From NCBI GenBank assembly GCA_016295245.1, contig JAEDLO010000028.1:1-17746 (forward strand): DNA of 17,746 bases. Direction: 5' to 3'. The position numbers were made by a program, and so were the translations under genes. Source of the DNA: Bacteroidales bacterium (GTDB lineage: Bacteria > Bacteroidota > Bacteroidia > Bacteroidales > UBA932). The notes under the pieces are model-generated. The model made no database searches. It was not told the origin of the DNA and saw nothing but the letters and a program-made list of their open reading frames with translations. Below, piece after piece: positions 12,960 to 17,746 of this stretch. Positions within the stretch are counted from its first letter, which is position 1. Every line of letters begins with the position of its first letter.

Positions 12960-14381
12960 ATGACACTTATCAAATCCATTTCCGGTATCCGCGGCACCAT
13001 AGGCGGACCTTGCGGGGAAGGACTTACCCCCGTTGACATCGTAAGTTTCACCTATGCCTACTGCGCCTGCCTGAAAACGCGCCTGGGCGAGCCCCGCAAC
13101 GGCTCGCGCTTCAAGATTGTCGTGGGCAGGGACGCCCGCATCAGCGGTGCAATGGTAGAGCAGCTCGTTTGCGGAACCGCCATAGCCTGCGGCGTCGATG
13201 TCATCAAGTGCGGACTCGCTTCCACGCCGACCACCGAGCTTGCAGTGCGCTTCTCGGGAGCCGACGGAGGCATTATCCTCACCGCCAGCCACAACCCTCG
13301 CCAGTGGAATGCCCTCAAACTCCTGAACGAGAACGGTGAATTCCTCACCGCCGCCCAGGGCAAGGAAATCCTCGATCTGGCTGCCGCAGGGGAGTTTGAC
13401 TTCAGCGACGTGGATAGCCTCGGTACCATAACCGAACACGACTTCACCGATGAGCATATCGACTCCGTCCTCGCCCTTGAGGCTGTGGACGCAGAGGCTG
13501 TCAAGGCTGCCGGCTTCAAGGTGGTGCTCGATGCGATCAACTCCGTCGGAGGCATCATAATGCCGCGCTTGCTTGAGAGACTGGGTGTCGAGTGCATAAC
13601 GCTCAACGGCGAGCCTACCGGGCAGTTTGCCCACAATCCTGAGCCGCTTCCGAAGAACCTCGAGCAGCTCAGCGCCACGGTAAGGGAGAGCGGAGCGGAT
13701 TTGGGAATAAGTGTGGACCCTGATGTGGACCGCCTTGCCTTCATTTGCGAGGACGGCGAACCTTTCGTTGAGGAGTACACCCTCGTGGCTGTTGCAGACT
13801 ACCTTCTGGACGAGGCAGTAAAGAAGGGTCGCAAGGACCTCTGCACCGTGTCCAACCTCAGCTCGAGCCGCGCCCTGCGCGATGTGACCGAGAAACACGG
13901 CGGCACCTATTACGCTGCAGCCGTCGGCGAGGTCAACGTGACTACCAAGATGCACGAGGTGGGAGCCATCATCGGAGGCGAGGGCAACGGAGGCGTAATT
14001 TATCCTGAGAGCCATTGCGGTCGTGACGCGATGGTCGGAGTAGCCCTCTTCCTGAGCAACCTCGCCCACAAGAAGATGAGTGTCAGCGCCTACAAGGCAA
14101 CTCTCCCTGAGTATTACATTGCCAAGAACCGCATCGATCTGAGCGACAGTGCCCTGATTGACCGCATACTCGACGCCGTAAAGGAGCATTTCGCTTCGGA
14201 GAAGATCAACACCATCGACGGTGTGAAAGTGGATTTCGAGAGTCGCAAACAGTGGGTGCACCTGCGCAGGAGCAATACTGAGCCTATTATCCGCATCTAT
14301 TCTGAGGCTCAGACTCCCGCCGAGGCACAAAAAATCGGCGACGAAGTGATCTCCATCGCCGAAAGAATCATAAACGCTTAA
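12960..14381 (+). CDS. glmM: Phosphohexomutase, probably phosphoglucosamine mutase
   Basis: Alpha-D-phosphohexomutase of 473 residues. Four domains with the classic landmarks: SGIRG (8-12), the phosphoserine loop TASHNP (108-113, catalytic S110), Mg-binding DPDVDR (253-258), sugar-recognition GEGNGG (340-345) and the phosphate-binding RRSNTEPIIR (436-445). GEGNGG differs from the usual GEQSGH/GEMSGH of GlmM and PGM, but Bacteroidetes and archaeal GlmM-like proteins show similar variants. Its likely job is conversion of glucosamine-6-P to glucosamine-1-P for UDP-GlcNAc; phosphoglucomutase or phosphomannomutase activity cannot be excluded. It starts 9 nt after the LiaF-like gene and has no separate promoter. 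Its stop lies 3 nt from that of convergent purT. Confidence 0.85.
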   Translation: MTLIKSISGIRGTIGGPCGEGLTPVDIVSFTYAYCACLKTRLGEPRNGSRFKIVVGRDARISGAMVEQLVCGTAIACGVDVIKCGLASTPTTELAVRFSGADGGIILTASHNPRQWNALKLLNENGEFLTAAQGKEILDLAAAGEFDFSDVDSLGTITEHDFTDEHIDSVLALEAVDAEAVKAAGFKVVLDAINSVGGIIMPRLLERLGVECITLNGEPTGQFAHNPEPLPKNLEQLSATVRESGADLGISVDPDVDRLAFICEDGEPFVEEYTLVAVADYLLDEAVKKGRKDLCTVSNLSSSRALRDVTEKHGGTYYAAAVGEVNVTTKMHEVGAIIGGEGNGGVIYPESHCGRDAMVGVALFLSNLAHKKMSVSAYKATLPEYYIAKNRIDLSDSALIDRILDAVKEHFASEKINTIDGVKVDFESRKQWVHLRRSNTEPIIRIYSEAQTPAEAQKIGDEVISIAERIINA

Positions 14382-14384
14382 GCC

Positions 14385-15566
14385 TTACAGACTTATCGTG
14401 AGTTTTGAATAGGCTCGCTCTGCTTTTGCAAGGGCGAGTTCTATTGTTTTGTCGGTAGCCAGGATTACACCCATACGGCGGTGGCCGTGGACTTCAGGCT
14501 TGCCGAAGAGACGGATCTGCACGCCCTCTTCCGCGAGCACTTCCTCAAGGCCGCCAAACTCGACGTGGTCGCTGTCACCCTCTACTACTATGGCCTTGGA
14601 AGCCGATGCGCCATAGAATTTGACTTGGCTGACAGGGAGGCCGAGCAGGGCGCGGGCGTGCAGGGCGAACTCCGAGAGGTCCTGGGAGATCATAGTGACC
14701 ATACCCGTGTCGTGCGGGCGAGGGGAGACCTCGCTGAAGATTACCTCATCACCCTTGATGAACATCTCCACGCCGAAGATGCCCCAGCCTCCGAGGGCGC
14801 CGGTAATTTTGGTCGCAATCTCGCGAGCCTTGGCGATGGCCGTCGGAGTCATCGGCTGCGGCTGCCAGGATTCACGGTAGTCGCCGTCCACCTGATGGTG
14901 GCCGATAGGCTCGAGTATGGTGGTACCTGCGCAGTGGCGAACGGTGAGCATAGTGATTTCATAGTCGAAATCCACGAAACCCTCGACTATCACCCTTCCT
15001 GCTCCGGCACGTCCGCCTTCCTGTGAGATGGTCCAGGCCTTTTCGATGTCCTCCTCGCACCTGATGGTGCTCTGGCCGTGGCCGGATGAGCTCATCACAG
15101 GCTTTACGACGCAAGGTATGCCTACGCTCTTCACACCTGCGAGGAATTCGTCGTGGTTGTCGGCGAAGACGTAGCGGCTGGTCGGCAGGCCGAGCTGCTC
15201 GGCGGCAAGCCTGCGGATGCCTTCGCGGTTCATCGTCAGCAGGGCTGCGTTGGCGGTAGGGGTCACGTTGAAGCCTTCCTTCTCCAGCTCCACGAGGGTA
15301 GGGGTGGCAATCGCCTCGACCTCAGGGATGATGTGGTCAGGGCGTTCCTTCTCAATGACTTTGCGGAGAGCGGCGCCGTCAAGCATTGAGAAACTGTAAC
15401 TGCGGTCGGCTACCTGCATTGCAGGGGCGTTTTCATACTTGTCAAGGGCTATGACCTCGACTCCGTAGCGCTTGAGCTCTATTGCGACCTCCTTGCCGAG
15501 TTCGCCGGAACCGCAGAGCAGCGCCTTCGTTGCGGTTTTTGAAAAGGGTGTACCGATTTTTGTCAT
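14385..15566 (-). CDS. purT: Formate-dependent phosphoribosylglycinamide formyltransferase 2
   Basis: ATP-grasp enzyme that uses formate and ATP, via formyl phosphate, to formylate GAR in purine synthesis, replacing folate-dependent PurN. 393 residues, typical. Seen: N-terminal GSGELGKE (19-26), EVEAIAT (82-88), the ATP-grasp loop KPVMSSSGHGQS (155-166), metal ligands E268 (GVEMF) and E279 (SEVSPRPHDTGMV, 278-290). The SPRPHDTGM motif separates PurT from the related PurK. It begins 6 nt after the ettA stop in the same direction, so it probably shares the ettA promoter. Purine synthesis receives AICAR from HisF, but nothing here shows co-regulation with his. Confidence 0.95.
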   Translation of the reverse strand: MTKIGTPFSKTATKALLCGSGELGKEVAIELKRYGVEVIALDKYENAPAMQVADRSYSFSMLDGAALRKVIEKERPDHIIPEVEAIATPTLVELEKEGFNVTPTANAALLTMNREGIRRLAAEQLGLPTSRYVFADNHDEFLAGVKSVGIPCVVKPVMSSSGHGQSTIRCEEDIEKAWTISQEGGRAGAGRVIVEGFVDFDYEITMLTVRHCAGTTILEPIGHHQVDGDYRESWQPQPMTPTAIAKAREIATKITGALGGWGIFGVEMFIKGDEVIFSEVSPRPHDTGMVTMISQDLSEFALHARALLGLPVSQVKFYGASASKAIVVEGDSDHVEFGGLEEVLAEEGVQIRLFGKPEVHGHRRMGVILATDKTIELALAKAERAYSKLTISL

Positions 15567-15572
15567 ATTGCT

Positions 15573-17249
15573 TTATGCCATAAGTTTCTTGTACTTGAAG
15601 CGCTTAGGCTCAGTTTCGCCGAGACGCTCCTTCCTGTTCTCTTCGTATTCGGAATAGCTTCCCTCGAAGAAGTAAACGTTCGAGTCGCCCTCGAAGGCGA
15701 GGATGTGGGTGGCGATACGGTCAAGGAACCAGCGGTCGTGGGAAACGACTACGGCGCAGCCGGCGAAGTTCTCGAGACCTTCCTCAAGGGCGCGGATGGT
15801 GTTGACGTCAACGTCGTTGGTAGGCTCGTCGAGAAGGAGCACGTTGCCCTCGTCCTTGAGTGTCAGGGCAAGGTGGAGACGGTTGCGCTCGCCGCCCGAA
15901 AGGACGCCGCAGAGTTTCTCCTGGTCGGCACCCGAGAAGTTGAAGCGGGATACCCAGGCGCGGGCGTTGATGTCCTTGCCGCCGAGCTTGACCCACTCGG
16001 AATTGCCGGCGATGGTTTCATAGACGCTCTTGTCAGGGTCAATGCTCTTGTGTTGCTGGTCAACGTATGAAATCTTGACGGTCTGGCCGATTTCGATTGA
16101 GCCGCTGTCAGGCTGCTCGAGGCCCATAATGAGGCGGAAGAGGGTGGTCTTTCCGGCGCCGTTCGGGCCGATTACGCCGACTATGCCGGCAGGAGGCAGG
16201 ACGAAGTTGAGTCCCTCGAAGAGGAGCTTGTCCCCGTAGGCCTTGCTGACGTTTTTGAATTCGATCACCTGGTTGCCAAGATGCGGGCCGTTAGGGATGT
16301 ATATTTCGAGGTTTTCCTCCTTCTCCTTGCGGTCGGCCGCGGCGAGTTTCTCGTAAGCGCCCAGACGGGCCTTCTGCTTGGCCTGCCTTGCCTTCGGCGC
16401 CATCCTTACCCACTCCAGCTCGTGGTTGAGGGTCTTGCGGCGGCGGCTCTCCTGCTTCTCCTCGAGCTCCAGGCGCTTGCTCTTCTGCTCAAGCCAGGAC
16501 GAGTAGTTGCCCTTCCAAGGAATGCCTTCGCCTCTGTCGAGCTCCAGGATCCAGCCTGCAACGTTGTCGAGGAAGTAGCGGTCGTGGGTCACGGCGATGA
16601 CCGTGCCCTTGTATTGCTGCAGATGAGCCTCAAGCCACTGTATGCTCTCGGTGTCGAGGTGGTTGGTAGGCTCGTCGAGCAGCAGGACGTCCGGTTGGCG
16701 GAGAAGCAGGCGGCAGAGCGCGACCCTGCGCCTCTCACCTCCTGAGAGGGTGGCAATCCTGGCATCTGGCGGCGGGCACTGGAGGGCGTCCATAGCGCGC
16801 TCCAGCTTGGAGTCGATCTCCCAGCCGTCGCATTGCTCAATGAGTTCGGTGAGCTCGCCCTGACGCTCGATGAGCTTGTTCATCGTGTCGTCGTCCATAG
16901 GCTCGCAGAATTTCATTCCGATCTCGTTGTATTCGTTCAGCAGATTCATCACTTCCTGAACTCCCTCGCGCACGACTTCGATGACGGTCTTCTCGCCGTC
17001 CATCTGGGGCTCCTGCTCCAGATAGCCCACGCTATAACCCGGAGCCCATACGACTTCTCCCTTGTAGGAGGTCTCGACCCCTGCGATAATCTTCATCAGG
17101 GTTGACTTTCCGGAACCGTTGAGTCCGATGATGCCGATTTTTGCACCGTAAAAGAATGAAAGGTAGATATCCTTGAGGATGTTTTTGTTGTTGTGCGGCA
17201 GAGTCTTGCCTACTCCGCACATTGAAAAGATTATCTTCTCGTCAGCCAT
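15573..17249 (-). CDS. ettA: Energy-dependent translational throttle protein EttA (ABC-F ATPase)
   Basis: Ribosome-binding ABC-F protein. In E. coli EttA binds the E site and gates entry into elongation according to the ATP/ADP ratio. 558 residues (E. coli 555). Two ABC domains: Walker A GLNGSGKST (42-50) and GPNGAGKTT (361-369), signatures LSGGERRR (168-175) and LSGGERNR (450-457), Walker B LLLDEPT (189-195 and 471-477), with switch histidines in THDR and SHDR. The arm insert lies at about 95-140, and the linker between the domains contains LEWVRMAPKARQAKQKARL (278-296), typical for EttA rather than Uup or YbiT. It reads from a full promoter at 17276-17307 and leads into purT. Confidence 0.95.
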   Translation of the reverse strand: MADEKIIFSMCGVGKTLPHNNKNILKDIYLSFFYGAKIGIIGLNGSGKSTLMKIIAGVETSYKGEVVWAPGYSVGYLEQEPQMDGEKTVIEVVREGVQEVMNLLNEYNEIGMKFCEPMDDDTMNKLIERQGELTELIEQCDGWEIDSKLERAMDALQCPPPDARIATLSGGERRRVALCRLLLRQPDVLLLDEPTNHLDTESIQWLEAHLQQYKGTVIAVTHDRYFLDNVAGWILELDRGEGIPWKGNYSSWLEQKSKRLELEEKQESRRRKTLNHELEWVRMAPKARQAKQKARLGAYEKLAAADRKEKEENLEIYIPNGPHLGNQVIEFKNVSKAYGDKLLFEGLNFVLPPAGIVGVIGPNGAGKTTLFRLIMGLEQPDSGSIEIGQTVKISYVDQQHKSIDPDKSVYETIAGNSEWVKLGGKDINARAWVSRFNFSGADQEKLCGVLSGGERNRLHLALTLKDEGNVLLLDEPTNDVDVNTIRALEEGLENFAGCAVVVSHDRWFLDRIATHILAFEGDSNVYFFEGSYSEYEENRKERLGETEPKRFKYKKLMA

Positions 17250-17275
17250 CTTGTGGGGTTTTTCGGTTCAAAACC

Positions 17276-17307
17276 CAAAGATACGGAATTTGAGTCTCAC
17301 CTGCAAA
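17276..17307 (-). promoter_or_regulatory. Promoter of ettA-purT
   Basis: On the minus strand TTTG (17304-17307) and TATCTTTG (17276-17283) match the Bacteroidetes -33 and -7 elements with a 20-nt spacer. The ettA ATG lies 26 nt after the -7 box. Confidence 0.75.
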
Positions 17308-17334
17308 AAGGATGCGCCTCCTGGATAGTCTTCT

Positions 17335-17366
17335 TTTGGATAATTGTGGGGATTTGAATATATTTG
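17335..17366 (+). promoter_or_regulatory. Promoter of the glycosyltransferase gene
   Basis: TTTG (17335-17338) and TATATTTG (17359-17366) are separated by 20 nt, matching the Bacteroidetes -33/-7 consensus. The ATG follows the -7 box by only 10 nt, so the untranslated leader can be just a few bases long. It is divergent from, and does not overlap, the ettA promoter. Confidence 0.75.
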
Positions 17367-17376
17367 TAAGACAGCT

Positions 17377-17746
17377 ATGGCACAATATTACATCAAGTTC
17401 GGGGTTTCCCGCAATCCCAATGCGGGGTCCAAGGCTATGAGGGATATAATGGACCTTCTGGATTCAGAAGGCTGGCGCTGTGTCCCCTCCCTGCCGGTAA
17501 CTGCCCCCAAGATTCTTAAGATACTGGACCTGCCCTTCCTTTTTTTTCTGCTTCTGTTCGCGCTTCGAAAGGGGCGGATTTTGTATTTCCTGCCAAGCAA
17601 CCACAGGAGGGTGGCGCTGGTCAATGCCTTGAAGAAGGCCGGAGGCTACCGCAGCATTTGCTTCATCAATGATTTGGAAACCCTGCGTATGCCCAAGGAT
17701 GAGAAGTACAGGGCGGGGGAGATGCGCTCGCTGCGTGAAGCGGACG
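17377..17746 (+). CDS. Glycosyltransferase, galactofuranosyltransferase-like, N-terminal 123 codons (cut by window edge)
   Basis: Open frame from ATG 17377 to the window end. Seen: an N-terminal stretch with NAGSKAMRDIMDLL (15-28), a hydrophobic patch around 53-63, then LYFLPSNHRRVALVNAL and RSICFINDLETLR, with EMRSLREAD near the cut end. The order (substrate-free SKA..DI helix, a strand carrying a phrase ending in hD-[IL]-E-x-LR, then an E-[IM]-R helix ending in AD) recalls the beta-1,6-galactofuranosyltransferase-like family of cell-surface glycan enzymes. Acceptor and donor cannot be told. No signal peptide; the hydrophobic patch is probably a buried or membrane-peripheral strand. It contains a run of eight T (17540-17547). 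Call made by eye on a partial protein, so moderate confidence. Confidence 0.6.
   Translation, partial: MAQYYIKFGVSRNPNAGSKAMRDIMDLLDSEGWRCVPSLPVTAPKILKILDLPFLFFLLLFALRKGRILYFLPSNHRRVALVNALKKAGGYRSICFINDLETLRMPKDEKYRAGEMRSLREAD

Noticed and set aside
12903..14330. 475-codon open frame on the minus strand opposite the mutase gene
   Set aside because: It mirrors a well-supported GlmM-like gene with catalytic motifs; long antisense frames are common in GC-rich coding DNA, and its translation shows no recognisable domain.
1..17746. Insertion sequences, CRISPR arrays, tRNA or rRNA genes
   Set aside because: Nothing with transposase motifs, regular repeats or RNA-gene signatures was found; genes cover nearly all of the window.

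Overview
The window looks like a chromosomal segment of a Bacteroidota bacterium, most likely Bacteroidales with a fairly high GC content. Several things point that way. Promoters match the Bacteroidetes consensus (TTTG near -33, TAnnTTTG near -7). The his operon carries a two-domain hisB (phosphatase plus dehydratase) and a fused hisIE. ArgG is the Bacteroidetes-like form, and a clear ArgR operator lies in front of the arginine genes. The genus cannot be fixed from the sequence alone. Apart from the first gene (argG, cut at its 3' end) and the last (a glycosyltransferase, cut at its 3' end), every gene is intact. I see no mobile element, CRISPR array, tRNA or rRNA.

Minus strand, 9025 down to 1: amino-acid biosynthesis. 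A histidine-rich leader peptide (8949-9011) and an attenuator (antiterminator 8904-8953, terminator 8885-8929) precede a complete, tightly packed hisG-D-C-B-H-A-F-IE operon encoding all ten reactions from PRPP + ATP to histidine. Genes mostly overlap by 4 to 23 nt, so translational coupling is likely. Two bases after the hisIE stop a new promoter begins, with a perfect ArgR box in its spacer. It drives a gene that fuses an ArgR repressor to a GNAT acyltransferase, followed by argG.

Plus strand, 9046-12190: an ACT-domain protein, a UPF0210/DUF711 protein and a UPF0371/DUF1846 protein form a three-gene operon of uncharacterised function. It is divergent from his. The two -7 boxes form the arms of one 36-bp near-perfect palindrome (9018-9053), so the promoters lie face to face over the same DNA. 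A stable hairpin with a T8 loop sits just before the ACT start codon.

Plus strand, 12208-14381: a four-helix LiaF/YvqF-like membrane protein with its own -7 box, followed by a phosphoglucosamine/phosphohexomutase (GlmM-like), presumably for cell-envelope precursors. Minus strand, 17307-14385: the ribosome-associated ABC-F ATPase EttA, followed 6 nt later by purT. PurT converges on the mutase with a 3-nt gap. Plus strand, 17335 to the end: a full -33/-7 promoter and the first 123 codons of a galactofuranosyltransferase-like glycosyltransferase.

The most noteworthy points are the ArgR-GNAT fusion (a repressor sensing arginine joined to a probable first enzyme of the arginine pathway), the his attenuator with an almost leaderless leader peptide, the mirror-image divergent promoter between his and the ACT-UPF0210-DUF1846 operon, and that operon itself.
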